64,000 nucleotides of DNA from Siphonodentalium dalli (Eukaryota > Mollusca > Scaphopoda > Gadilida > Siphonodentaliidae). The notes under the pieces were generated by a model. The model searched no databases. It was not told the DNA's origin and saw only the letters and a program-made list of their open reading frames with translations. Location of the stretch: positions 138,205,989 to 138,269,988 of the forward strand of contig CP136068.1 of NCBI GenBank assembly GCA_032622095.1, read 5' to 3'. Positions within the stretch are counted from its first letter, which is position 1, and each line of letters opens with the position of its first letter. The position numbers and the translations under genes are program-made. This document shows positions 24,236 through 33,137 of the stretch, piece after piece.

Positions 24236-24610
24236 ATGGCTGCAAAATTTTCGAAACAGCAAGTGATCGACATGTTAATGGGAGATGATAGCAATTTTAG
24301 CGGAGATTGCAGTTTCTCGTCATCAGAGGATTCAGATGACGATTACTCTCCACCCGCTACCAGCGACAATCTGACCTCCATCGCCGATAGTAGCTTGAAT
24401 ACTAACCCGATTGGCTGGTCATATAAACTTCGAAAGGTATCACTTCCGCCATTTACCCAAATGACAGGGCCAGTTATACCAGATGAATTCGACACTGATA
24501 CAGCAACAGCTTTGGACTATTTCAATTTGATGTTCTCGCCATCGAAGTATGCCGAAATAGCCAGGCATACTAACAACTATGCCAAGTGGAAAATGGAAGA
24601 ATATATATAG
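24236..24610 (+). pseudogene. piggyBac transposase, N-terminal fragment
   Basis: 124 aa: an acidic, Ser/Asp-rich start, then the TGPVIP ... ALDYFNLMFSPSKYAEIARHTNNYA pattern typical of the beginning of the piggyBac (DDE_Tnp_1_7) transposase domain. The frame ends before any catalytic Asp. Family members are about 500-600 aa, so most of the gene is missing. Confidence 0.85.
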
Positions 24611-26480
24611 TGCATGGAAATCATAGAGAACCCAATGTATATCGACTGTATATTGATATACTCAGTTAACATTCAAACTATCCAACTATATTAATTGTTC
24701 ACGCAACACATTTCATGATATAATTTCAAATTTGGTGAATTGCACGACTTGACTCATTTATAATTTCAAACCAAAGAATTGTCGACAACACCTGATCAAA
24801 TGGTCATGCTAATACGGTTGGGCCCTGCTGAATTGATATGATGCTGTTAGGGCAAACTGTTGCTGTTAACAAAAATTACCGTTATTTTATTTTTAATTTG
24901 TCTCAATCGCGGTGTTCCGATAATATGAAAATCCATTATGTGTATCAAATTATAACATTCAAAAACAAATTTATTGCGAAATATTTTTAAAGATACGGCC
25001 GGCGTTCGCGGTGGGTATGGTGTTCAAATATTCATCTATGTCAAAAACCACCATAAACAGAAGGAATAGTAAGAAAAAGACAGACCTTGTTCTTATGCCA
25101 ATCATAAATATGGCATAAACAGTGTTATAGTCAATTTGTTCCCCTTTGTTATGTAAACAAAAGCAAAAAACGTTACGTTTTCTGGCTTTTGTTTAGATCC
25201 GGGTATGGTAAACATAAAGAGCGTTATTTGTTACTGTTTTCCTAATATGGAAATAATAGAGAGCGTTTATATCATTTCTGTATGATTATCCAATATAATT
25301 TCGGCCTGTTATGTAAACAGAATCACAACTTATGTAACACGAGCAGTCTCTTGTTTACGTACACATTTGTACGTCTTGACGACAATATACTATTTATGCG
25401 CTGATTATGTTTGGCATATGTGTGGAACTGTATATATGTTGGCGTTCATTCTGTTGATGGCGATTTGAACAAATATAAATATTTCTGCAACAAATGCCGC
25501 CCGTGACTTTAATAATGGTTGCATTAGTTGAAAATCGACTATAATCAAGATGGCTATTTGCGTCGTTTTAGAAACACCAGCGCAGTTATTATTATATTTT
25601 AATATAGTAATAAACAATCGCAAACATCACCGTTCTGAAAATATATATTTAAAACCTTACTTGAATTTCGTAGCGTGACATCGCGTTATTTTGGCTGAAC
25701 GAAATAGAGGATATATAGCGTTCTGAATTGATACCGGACAAATATATTTATTTATTTTCGCGAGCGACTAGCTGCACTTTTCGCCAGCGGAAATACATTA
25801 TTTCTGGAAGTAGCAACAGAAACTCATTATCTCCAGAAACAATGTACTTTCGGTCACGATAAGTTGGTCAGGAAATTTAGTCATTGGGCCATATCATGAG
25901 ATATTTCTGGTATCCACTTAAAATATTATAGATATCCTCTCTTTAATTGTCTTCTAGATAGGAAGAAAACAGAACACATTTGCTTTGAATTGTTTACAAA
26001 ATACTTTTGGGAGTTGGTGACTTTTTCCAAATAAGACTGGTCTAAATCCGGAGCAAGGATCATTTGTATAAGACATATTTTATTGTCACAATGTGACATT
26101 CGTGTGCATACATTTCAGAGCTGACGAAACGCGCAATACATATACTTTAATATACTATTATTGAACTAATCCCAATGAAAAAGTCAAAGATACTAGCTTG
26201 CCCAGGGCTCTTATACTCAGGTGTCGACTTTTCTCATATTACGACACACGTCCCGGCTTACGCTCATTATCCCCAGTTGGAGCTGTCACTCCAATAGATT
26301 ACCCTCACTGCGTCAACACAGTAACAGGTTTACCACCATTTATTGAGCAACGGGATACTTTCCGACAAGCCAAATACTTATGGGGAAATAGCGTCTGGTA
26401 CTTGATATATACCCGGGAACACACCGTCGGTATCATGTTATAGCTGCAGGGAGATGGCGGGGTGGTTTATACAGCTAGTG
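24611..26480. other. Interior of the piggyBac relic; no further gene recognised
   Basis: AT-rich DNA with two GAGCGTTAT/GAGCGTTTAT motif copies near 25220 and 25262. The open frames at 25405-25623 and 26198-26443 do not match transposase. The second has ordinary amino-acid composition but no recognised motif. Confidence 0.45.
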
Positions 26481-26648
26481 TGGGAACTAAAGAGTTAACA
26501 CATCTAATAATACATCGAAAAAGACACACACTAGGCAAAGAAAAAAGAAAATAAGAGAGATTAAGCGTGAAATATCTAGACCTCCAGGTATAATCGCCGG
26601 TAGGCTGACTAAGATAAAGAAGAAACGTTGGATATCACTGTGAACAAT

Positions 26649-27758
26649 ATGGCCGATTGGAAAGATTATTTGAGTTCAATTTATTTTAATCCGGGTCACC
26701 CCGCATCGTACTCAGGAGCTACAAAGTTGCATCAGACTGTAAAATCTGAAAATAAGCACATAATTTCCAAGCGCGAGATTGTGGCGTGGCTACAAAATCA
26801 TGAAAGTTATTCCCTAACAAAAAGTGTTAGACGAAAATTCCCGAGGTCTCGTGTTATTGTAAACGCTTCTGACAGTCAATGGGATGGAGACCTCATGGAT
26901 ATGAATGATGTTTCCAAAGACAACGACAATTACACGTACGTGTTAATAATGATTGACATTTTTTCTAGGAAGCTATGGTGCGAAGCTATAAAGAGAAAAA
27001 CTGCAATTAATGTGATCAATGCTATGAAACATATATTTGAAGGTGGAAGAACCCCTCGCCTCCTCCGAACGGACCGCGGTTCGGAATTCACAAACAAACG
27101 GGTCAAAAGTTACCTTAAAGGTCTTCATATATCTCAAATTTTTACGCGAAACGAAATGAAAGCCAATTATTCGGAACGGGTCATAAAAACTATAAAGCAG
27201 AAGATTTCACGTTATATGATAAAGCATAATAATGCTAGATATATCGACATTCTACAAGATATTGTGAAAAGTTATAACCATACAATACATCGTTCGTTGG
27301 GTACCACCCCTGACTCAATAACTGTTGAGAATGAAGATGAGTCTCGCCTTGATCAGTGGTTAATAAGACAGAAGGGAGGTGTTAAAAGTAAATTGAAGAA
27401 AAAGTTCAAATACAATGTAAATGATATCGTTAGAATATCACACACCAAAGCAGTTTTTGACCGAGAATATTCTCAGAAATGGACCGGAGAGTTGTTCAAA
27501 GTGACTAAGAAGTTTTACAGACAGAACATACCCTTGTATACATTGACAGATTTCTTGGATGAAACCATTGAGGGCGCTTTCTACGAGTCAGAACTTCAAA
27601 GGGTGCGCGTTGATGACGAAACAGTTTACAGAATAGATAAAATTGTCAAAAAGAGGAAACGAAAGGGTCAAACTGAAGTCATGGTGCACTGGCATTCATG
27701 GCCTGACAAATTTAATTCATGGATTTTAGAGTCCGATGTCGACAGATATCAAAATTAA
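26649..27758 (+). CDS. Polinton integrase (rve family) with C-terminal chromodomain, outer copy
   Basis: 369 aa from ATG 26649; the frame is open further upstream but only with non-ATG codons. The RNase-H-fold core has its first Asp in SQWDGDLMDM, the second in RTDRGSEFTN and the Glu in NYSERVIKT, a DDE triad. An SH3-like region follows (KKFKYNVNDIVRI). The C-terminus (YRIDKIVKKRKRKGQTEVMV then HWHSWPDKFNSWI) is a chromodomain, which may guide insertion to chromatin. It catalyses joining of element ends to host DNA, producing 6-bp duplications like those seen here. The frame is intact, about 97% identical to the inner copy. Confidence 0.95.
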   Translation: MADWKDYLSSIYFNPGHPASYSGATKLHQTVKSENKHIISKREIVAWLQNHESYSLTKSVRRKFPRSRVIVNASDSQWDGDLMDMNDVSKDNDNYTYVLIMIDIFSRKLWCEAIKRKTAINVINAMKHIFEGGRTPRLLRTDRGSEFTNKRVKSYLKGLHISQIFTRNEMKANYSERVIKTIKQKISRYMIKHNNARYIDILQDIVKSYNHTIHRSLGTTPDSITVENEDESRLDQWLIRQKGGVKSKLKKKFKYNVNDIVRISHTKAVFDREYSQKWTGELFKVTKKFYRQNIPLYTLTDFLDETIEGAFYESELQRVRVDDETVYRIDKIVKKRKRKGQTEVMVHWHSWPDKFNSWILESDVDRYQN

Positions 27759-27792
27759 TAAGAGTAAGCTATCCACGGGAACCATTACAATC

Positions 27793-28146
27793 ATGGATAA
27801 TATAACAGATACCTTGACGAATATGTTTCAAACAGAACGCGGTCGTCTACATATGAATCTCCTTAAATGGATAGGAATTACTATTATGGCAATATCTCTG
27901 TCACTACCAGTTATTTTAATTCCAAAGAAGATACCGCGTGAGCCGGTGGACTATGAATTACGTCATACGAATGAGTCACACCCCCATGATTACGAACAAC
28001 ACCCCTGTGGGTTCGTGAAAAAGTGGACAATACGATCAAACATTACGGTAACAGTCTGTAATAATCAAGGGCACATTTATACAGACATTAGGCGAGTTGT
28101 GAATAACACTCCGACGATTATAAGTATTCCGTGTAACCAGTGGTAG
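27793..28146 (+). pseudogene. Membrane-anchored protein with PC4-like tail, outer copy, truncated
   Basis: Starts at ATG 27793. A hydrophobic segment (WIGITIMAISLSLPVILIP) is a single membrane span followed by a Cys-containing region. A TAG replaces a sense codon right after the NQW of the PC4-like tail, removing about 29 C-terminal residues present in the inner copy. The codons after the stop are still recognisable to about 28227. Confidence 0.75.
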
Positions 28147-28238
28147 GATTTCAAGTATATATTCAGTGATGTTGATAAAACTATAAGAGAAGAGATGAAT
28201 ATTGATTCTCTTTTGAAAAAAATTTAGAAACTAGTCAT

Positions 28239-28676
28239 ATGGATAATTATTATCTGTACCTGACTAGCGACGATTCCATAGATAAATATCCAGATAATCG
28301 TCCTCTCGACTTCACAATAGAGTTACCTGGTGTATTAATATTGGAAGGAACGTGGTTATGTTGTTTGAAAGACATAAATATAACTGATCATATAGACACG
28401 GATTTATTATATATTTGCTGGGACATATGCGGAGAATCAATAGCCTGCGACACATCATCCCCCATCCTCAGGGTTATAAAGATAGACACACGTGATACGG
28501 GTGATTGGCGGAGTTTTGAGGACTCATTCTACATAAACGTAAGGCAGGATAAACTTCAGCGTCTCAGGATTTTTATAAGAGGCGATAAACTTTCTAAAAT
28601 AAATGCAGAAAAAAGAGTGACTTGTACACTACATCTGAAGAAACATGTCGATGACGTATATTCCAACCGATATTGA
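28239..28676 (+). CDS. Candidate minor capsid/structural protein, 145 aa, outer copy
   Basis: The N-terminus (YYLYLTSDDSIDKYPDNRP ... FTIELPGVLILEGTW) matches a pattern I associate with Polinton structural proteins that open with a strand-rich domain: YPxN, then LPxxxxLxGxW. It lies just upstream of the capsid protein and overlaps the next gene by 32 bp. A penton or minor capsid role is inferred from position and strand-rich sequence, not proven. Confidence 0.55.
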   Translation: MDNYYLYLTSDDSIDKYPDNRPLDFTIELPGVLILEGTWLCCLKDINITDHIDTDLLYICWDICGESIACDTSSPILRVIKIDTRDTGDWRSFEDSFYINVRQDKLQRLRIFIRGDKLSKINAEKRVTCTLHLKKHVDDVYSNRY

Positions 28677-28968
28677 AAAGTGGAGAAAACATTTCAGGGA
28701 CATGATTAATGGGAAGTTAAGGCCAGATAATGAGGGTCGCTACTTTATTGACAGAACTCAAAATAGTGATAGTGAAGAAGACGTTCTAAAACCACATATT
28801 AACGTAGTGACACCCGTCGCGCAAGCGATTGAAATGGCCAAAGCCGAAGTTGCAGAAAATAAGTTGACACAAGCACGTAAGGCGTCCAAGAAAACCAATA
28901 AGAGAGTGTTACCTAGCGGTTTGGCTCATAATCCTAAGAAAGTGAAAACTTTTTTCGATAAACCATGA
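28645..28968 (+). CDS. Small basic-tailed structural protein, 107 aa, outer copy
   Basis: Unknown function. It has an acidic middle (DSEEDV), an Ala/Glu-rich helix, and a basic C-terminus (KASKKTNKRVLP ... NPKKVKTFF). It overlaps the capsid gene by four bases (ATGA). Size, charge pattern and position suggest a capsid-associated or maturation peptide. The inner copy is frameshifted, so this is the intact version. Confidence 0.6.
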   Translation: MSMTYIPTDIEKWRKHFRDMINGKLRPDNEGRYFIDRTQNSDSEEDVLKPHINVVTPVAQAIEMAKAEVAENKLTQARKASKKTNKRVLPSGLAHNPKKVKTFFDKP

Positions 28969-30227
28969 ATGAATACAGAGAGTACCATACCGATAAATTG
29001 GCATTATTTGAATCGCCGGCGGTTGACAGCGGAATACAATCGACAGAATGGATAAACTACAGACCCGTGAATCAGCTGACAGACACTGCAGCTTTAGAGT
29101 TCAATATTCCCGCCATGGCCACAACCTACATGGACCTCAAACGCACATTGCTACTTCTCAAACTCAAAATAACCAAGCAAGATGGTTCGGCTCTAACCGT
29201 TAATGACGATGTGGGTCTGATAAATGCACCCCTACATTCAATATTTTCGCAGGTCGATTTGAATATACAGCAAGTTCCCGTGAGTCAAGTCGGGCCGAAT
29301 TATCCATACAAAGCATATTTCGATGTACTCTTAGAAACTGAACGTAAGGAACAGCTACATGGACAAGCGTTCGAAAAGGACACGGCAGGTGGTATGGACC
29401 TGGCAGATTCGAAAAGCGGGAACTCTGGCCTGTATTATAGGTCCAAAACAACCCGTACTAGTCAAATAATGGATATTATGGGATTAATTCAGCTTGACTT
29501 CTTCCAACAGGACAAATTACTACTAAATGGTCTCCCGCTCACGTTAAAATTCTGGCAGACGAGAGATGTTTTTAGACTGATGTATGCGGGAACCACTGAG
29601 ACATACAAGTTGAAAATACAGGAAGCTAATTTGAGACTAGCGACTGTGAAAGTTAACCCGGCTGTATTACTCAGTCATACTGAGTCACTCAAGAAAAGCA
29701 ATGCGTGTTATCCTTTTTCAAAATCTATCATAAAGACGTATACAGTGTCAAAAGGTGCATTCAGTTTGGGAGAAGATAATCTATTTCAAGGAGACGTACC
29801 CAGTAGCTGTATTATTGGCTTAGTATCATCAAAGGCTGAAAGCGGTTCACGCGATAAGAACCCGTTCAACTTTGCGACTTTTGGATGCAACTTCGTCGCA
29901 TTTTACGTCAACGGGCAGTCTATGCTCGCCCAAGCACTACAACCGAACTTTACCAGTAAGGAATATGTAGAAGCTTACAATACGATAATAAAAGATGTGA
30001 AACGAAAAGCCGTTCATATTACTTATGAGGATTATGCGAAAGGTTATTGCATATATCGGATAAACCCGCAAGGAATTAATCACGATAGAGTCATACCTCT
30101 GAAAGGTCACACACGCCTTGAGATTAAATTCTCATCGGCTTTGAAAGACAATTGTACTGTAATTGTTTATGCCAAATTTCCTGCCGCTCTCAAAGTTGAC
30201 GAGAGTCGTAAAGTTTGCATTGAATAA
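28965..30227 (+). CDS. Major capsid protein (double jelly-roll), outer copy
   Basis: 420 aa. The pattern TTYMDLKRTLLLLKLKI, then LHSIFSQVDL, YPYKAYFDVLL, NSGLYYR, LLLNGLPLTLKFW and KNPFNFATFGCNF is the Polinton capsid (PY) protein family, predicted to form the double jelly-roll hexons of an icosahedral particle. Its stop overlaps the protease start (TAATG), indicating coordinated expression. Intact and about 97% identical to the inner copy; retention of a full frame implies selection on virion formation until recently. Confidence 0.92.
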   Translation: MNEYREYHTDKLALFESPAVDSGIQSTEWINYRPVNQLTDTAALEFNIPAMATTYMDLKRTLLLLKLKITKQDGSALTVNDDVGLINAPLHSIFSQVDLNIQQVPVSQVGPNYPYKAYFDVLLETERKEQLHGQAFEKDTAGGMDLADSKSGNSGLYYRSKTTRTSQIMDIMGLIQLDFFQQDKLLLNGLPLTLKFWQTRDVFRLMYAGTTETYKLKIQEANLRLATVKVNPAVLLSHTESLKKSNACYPFSKSIIKTYTVSKGAFSLGEDNLFQGDVPSSCIIGLVSSKAESGSRDKNPFNFATFGCNFVAFYVNGQSMLAQALQPNFTSKEYVEAYNTIIKDVKRKAVHITYEDYAKGYCIYRINPQGINHDRVIPLKGHTRLEIKFSSALKDNCTVIVYAKFPAALKVDESRKVCIE

Positions 30228-30673
30228 TGAATACACGCGGACTCATGAGGGCGATAAATAGTTTCACAAACCATAATGAGATAGATGTTTGTCCCATAGA
30301 CAAATTACCCCTTTATATCCAATATCCCCGGATGTATATAGTTAACACGGACGAGAGTAGCCAACCTGGACGCCACTGGATATTGATGATATTCCATGAA
30401 CATAAACTATCAGAGTTCTTCGACCCTATGGGGTTAAAGCCCGAGTGTTACAACGGACGATTTAAACACGTGTTGTTATTGAATGGACCTCGTTACGAGT
30501 GTAATGATTACAGATTACAGGGTTCTAATATATGCGGTCCCTATTGCATATACTTTGCATTCTATAAACTGTGTGGATACAGTCTAGAAAATATAATGAG
30601 GCGTTTCGGTGCCAATAATTATATGTATAATGATTTAATTATTAAGGATTTTATGTTGAAATATATTCTGTAA
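30227..30673 (+). CDS. Adenain-like cysteine protease, outer copy
   Basis: 148 aa. The catalytic His is in GRHWILM, the acidic residue in SEFFDPMG, the Gln in YRLQGSN and the nucleophilic Cys in NICGPYC, in the adenovirus-protease (C5/C48-like) order. It presumably matures virion proteins. It is shorter than adenovirus protease (about 200 aa) but within the Polinton range. It is the last gene of the rightward block and is intact. Confidence 0.92.
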   Translation: MNTRGLMRAINSFTNHNEIDVCPIDKLPLYIQYPRMYIVNTDESSQPGRHWILMIFHEHKLSEFFDPMGLKPECYNGRFKHVLLLNGPRYECNDYRLQGSNICGPYCIYFAFYKLCGYSLENIMRRFGANNYMYNDLIIKDFMLKYIL

Positions 30674-30971
30674 ACGCTCTTCATTAGCTACAACGAGAGA
30701 AACACTCTTTAAATTATATTATGTATATAAATAAAAAATTGTAAATACAATCATTTATCGTTCTTATATTATCATATGTATGACTGGGAAAATAGAGATA
30801 TATATATATATATATGACTGGGTTGAGGGGGTTGTGGAGGGAGGCGGGGATGAGGGGTATTAGGTCTGTTGCCAAAAAAAAAAAAATCTTTTTTTTTGGT
30901 CAAAAGCCAAAAAACAAAGGTATGTGAGCCCTCCCCGAATGAAAAAAAAGATAATCGATACATATATATAT
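30674..30971. promoter_or_regulatory. Convergent 3' region between protease and TBP genes
   Basis: Directly after the protease stop is AACGCTCTTCATT (inverse AATGAAGAGCGTT) and then ACACTCTTTAAAT, variants of the recurrent motif. AATAAA-type signals near 30729 serve the protease. An (AT)n run at 30797-30814 and A- and T-rich tracts near 30880 follow. The inner copy (48973-49323) preserves the same arrangement. This is likely the shared transcription-termination region. Confidence 0.55.
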
Positions 30972-31496
30972 TTATTCTGAAAGTAACTCAAGTTCACATA
31001 TAGTAGGATATACAATATTTAACATCTGCTTTTCACTTTTAATGCCCGTAATCACACTTTTTCCATTATGAAAGCATGTAAAATGTATTTTCTCACGTCT
31101 GAACATTGCCGCAGGGAACAGCTCTAATTCGTAAGAACATTCCATAAGTTTCACTAAAACGTTTAAGTCAAGTTTTCCATTTAACTGACAAAATGCAGAC
31201 ATTGTCAACATTTTTATGGAATTTAATCTCACTCGCCAACCACATTTTTGAATATGTCGAGCGTATCGACGCAGTCGAACACATGTCTGTTTGACATTAT
31301 CAGAACGCCCGTTAACAACGATTTTACCCGTGTTAAACACGAGGCAACATCCACCGAATTTAGAATGTTTCCATACAACTCCGCTAAACTTTTTGGAATT
31401 GTATTCAATGTTCGAACAACCGAGTGTCAAATCCCTTAGATTAATAGAACAGTTCAAATCTGCAGAACATACGACATTAGTTATTCGTAGCATCAT
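30972..31496 (-). CDS. TATA-binding protein (TBP) homologue, outer copy
   Basis: 174 aa, covering the whole two-repeat TBP core. Repeat 1: ITNVVCSADLNCSINLRDL, IEYNSKKFSGVV, LVFNTGKIVVNG, YARHIQKCGW. Repeat 2: LNSIKMLTMSAFCQLNG, CSYELELFPAAMF, FHNGKSVITGIKSE, NIVYP. These follow eukaryotic TBP in order (EYNPKRF, IFSSGKMVCTGA, YARVVQKLGF, YEPELFPGLIYR, IFVSGKVVLTGA). It should bind promoter DNA and recruit a transcription machinery. It lacks the long N-terminal tail of host TBP. It lies 11 bp after the PC4 gene in the same direction. The frame is intact. TBP is not a standard Polinton gene to my knowledge. Confidence 0.9.
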   Translation of the reverse strand: MMLRITNVVCSADLNCSINLRDLTLGCSNIEYNSKKFSGVVWKHSKFGGCCLVFNTGKIVVNGRSDNVKQTCVRLRRYARHIQKCGWRVRLNSIKMLTMSAFCQLNGKLDLNVLVKLMECSYELELFPAAMFRREKIHFTCFHNGKSVITGIKSEKQMLNIVYPTICELELLSE

Positions 31497-31507
31497 AGGA
31501 GTAATGT

Positions 31508-32119
31508 TTAGATCAATGTCTGCATCCGGTTAATCAAACATGTTCTATCACCGTTGGGGCAGCATTCCATACATCTTAAAGATCCTTCCTGGTTTTGGTG
31601 ATCGTCGGTCAAATAGCACTGCACAGTCTGATCAATTTCAGGAATATTAGCACACAGGACGAATATAGCTCCAGCTAGTTCTTCAAATTGGTCGAATGTC
31701 AGAGATATTCCGTATTTGGTTGCACACAAATCATCTGAATGTTCAGGCAGCCAATACCTGCGAATGTCAACACGCTGGATGCCGCTCTTTATAGTAATGA
31801 AGAAATTCCCACCGATATGACGTCTCATGAATACATCGGATTCCCCGGTACGATAACTGACCACTTCTTGATGTATATCTGATAGGTAAGATTTCAACTC
31901 TTTGAATCTCCTTAGATTTAATGTTATTCCAGATTTTGTCGGAAATTGTTGGCCTGCAGAACCTTCACCGCACTCTCTTATGTGTATATACAAGTTTCCC
32001 AGGAATCTACCGTCGAATAGGAAAATGTCATTTCCTAACGGGACTAAGCATTGTGGATGGAACGCTCTCTCATTCGTTTCAGTCCGTTGGTTTCCTTCAA
32101 CATCGGGTTGATCAGTCAT
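31508..32119 (-). CDS. Tandem PC4-domain protein, outer copy 1
   Basis: 203 aa. Domain 1 (about residues 27-85): DGRFLGNLYIHIRE ... PTKSGITLN ... FKELKSYLSDI. Domain 2 (about 97-160): IGGNFFITI ... VDIRRYW ... KYGISLTFDQFEEL. Both follow PC4/p15/SUB1 (FKGKVLIDIREYW ... [22 protein letters not shown]). PC4 binds single-stranded DNA and acts as a general coactivator, so replication/ssDNA protection or promoter opening are both possible. A C-terminal CxxC...C segment (CMECCPNGDRTC) could bind a metal. It is the downstream copy of a tandem duplication and lies just ahead of TBP. Confidence 0.88.
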   Translation of the reverse strand: MTDQPDVEGNQRTETNERAFHPQCLVPLGNDIFLFDGRFLGNLYIHIRECGEGSAGQQFPTKSGITLNLRRFKELKSYLSDIHQEVVSYRTGESDVFMRRHIGGNFFITIKSGIQRVDIRRYWLPEHSDDLCATKYGISLTFDQFEELAGAIFVLCANIPEIDQTVQCYLTDDHQNQEGSLRCMECCPNGDRTCLINRMQTLI

Positions 32120-32900
32120 TTTTTATTTGAACCTGGAAAATAAGAAAACAAACATTACTTATCAGTTACACATCGAGAGTACAAAGTCCGAAAGGAGTCC
32201 GCCCGCACTGAGGGGTTAATCAAACATGTTCTATCACCGTTGGGGCAGCATTCCATACATCTTAAAGATCCTTCCTGGTTTTGGTGATCGTCGGTCAAAT
32301 AGCACTGCACAGTCTGATCAATTTCAGGAATATTAGCACACAGGACGAATATAGCTCCAGCTAGTTCTTCAAATTGGTCGAATGTCAGAGATATTCCGTA
32401 TTTGGTTGCACACAAATCATCTGAATGTTCAGGCAGCCAATACCTGCGAATGTCAACACGCGGGATGCCGCTCTTTATAGTAATGAAGAAATTCCCACCG
32501 ATATGACGTCTCATGAATACATCGGATTCCCCGGTACGATAACTGACCACTTCTTGATGTATATCTGATAGGTAAGATTTCAACTCTTTGAATCTCCTTA
32601 GATTTAATGTTATTCCAGATTTTGTCGGAAATTTTTGGCCTGCAGAACCTTCACCGCACTCTCTTATGTGTATATACAAGTTTCCCAGGAATCTACCGTC
32701 GAATAGGAAAATGTCATTTCCTAACGGGACTAAGCATTGTGGATGGAACGCTCTCTCGTTCGTTTCAGTCCGTTGGTTTCCTTCAACATCGGGTTGATCA
32801 GTCATTTTTTATTTGAACCTGGAAAATAAGAAAACAAACATTACTTATCAGTTACACATCGAGAGTACAAAGTCCGAAAGGAGTCCGCCCGCACTGAGGG
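31530..32900. repeat. 686-bp tandem duplication covering the PC4 gene
   Basis: 31530-32215 repeats at 32216-32900 with only a handful of differences. It includes the coding region plus about 100 bp upstream ending GGAGTCCGCCCGCACTGAGG at the edge of the GC-rich array. The inner element has one copy, so the duplication is specific to the outer element and recent. Confidence 0.92.
32155..32805 (-). CDS. Tandem PC4-domain protein, outer copy 2 (altered C-terminus)
   Basis: 216 aa. The first about 197 residues are almost identical to the neighbouring copy and keep both PC4 domains. The duplication breakpoint replaces the last residues by about 19 others (ending YSRCVTDK) read from what was upstream DNA. 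It is a potentially functional variant with a new tail. Confidence 0.8.
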   Translation of the reverse strand: MTDQPDVEGNQRTETNERAFHPQCLVPLGNDIFLFDGRFLGNLYIHIRECGEGSAGQKFPTKSGITLNLRRFKELKSYLSDIHQEVVSYRTGESDVFMRRHIGGNFFITIKSGIPRVDIRRYWLPEHSDDLCATKYGISLTFDQFEELAGAIFVLCANIPEIDQTVQCYLTDDHQNQEGSLRCMECCPNGDRTCLINPSVRADSFRTLYSRCVTDK

Positions 32901-33085
32901 GTCCGCCCGCCCGCCCTGGGGGGTCCGCCCGCCCCGCCTTGGGGGTCCGCCCGCCCGCCCTGGGGGGTCCGCCCGCCAGCCCTGGGGGTCCGCCCGCCCG
33001 CCCTGGGGTCCGCCCGCCCCACTCCGCCCTGGGGGTCCGCCCTGGGGGGTCCGCCCGCCCGCCCCGCCCTGGGGGTCCGCCCCCT
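32896..33085. repeat. GC-rich minisatellite between divergent genes, outer copy
   Basis: Units of about 20 bp (GGGGGTCCGCCCGCCCGCCCT and shorter forms) in an otherwise AT-rich element. It lies exactly between the PC4 gene (leftward) and the 186-aa gene (rightward), so it overlaps both promoters. G-runs could form quadruplexes. Long open frames through it are artefacts. The inner element has its own differing array. Confidence 0.9.
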
Positions 33086-33137
33086 CTCTCGCATACTCAA
33101 TAAGAATAAGAAAATTGAGTCATTGAGTCAGTTCATT

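Larger units (their letters stand above)
23892..26494. mobile_element. piggyBac-family element, internally deleted
   Basis: TTAA is duplicated on both sides (23888-23891 and 26495-26498), the piggyBac target. The left end is CTCTTTACTTCCCA and the inverse of the right end is CTCTTTAGTTCCCA. Subterminal AGCGCC/GGCGCT-like words recur at the left. It carries only the N-terminal part of a transposase, so it is non-autonomous. The inner Polinton lacks it, so it came in after the two Polinton lineages split. Confidence 0.9.
23656..26643 (+). pseudogene. 122-aa Polinton protein gene split by a piggyBac insertion
   Basis: The ATG at 23656 follows the preceding stop with overlap. The N-terminal part (KKTVLIPYERYM, then an acidic Ser/Asn-rich segment) runs to about 23891. 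The C-terminal part (basic KQRKKKIRE-type segment, then SRPPGI and KRW near the end) resumes after 26498 and ends at 26643, six bases before the integrase ATG. The inner copy is continuous. The VLIPYERY start and PPG...W tail recall small Polinton proteins encoded just upstream of integrases. A further 12 bp are duplicated near 26503. Confidence 0.8.

Noticed and set aside
26198-26443. C-terminal piece of the piggyBac transposase
   Set aside because: I could not find the catalytic Asp motifs or the Cys-rich tail typical of piggyBac transposases.
32813-33103. Proline/arginine/glycine-rich proteins in the GC array
   Set aside because: They are frames through a short tandem repeat on both strands, with no conservation between the two elements.
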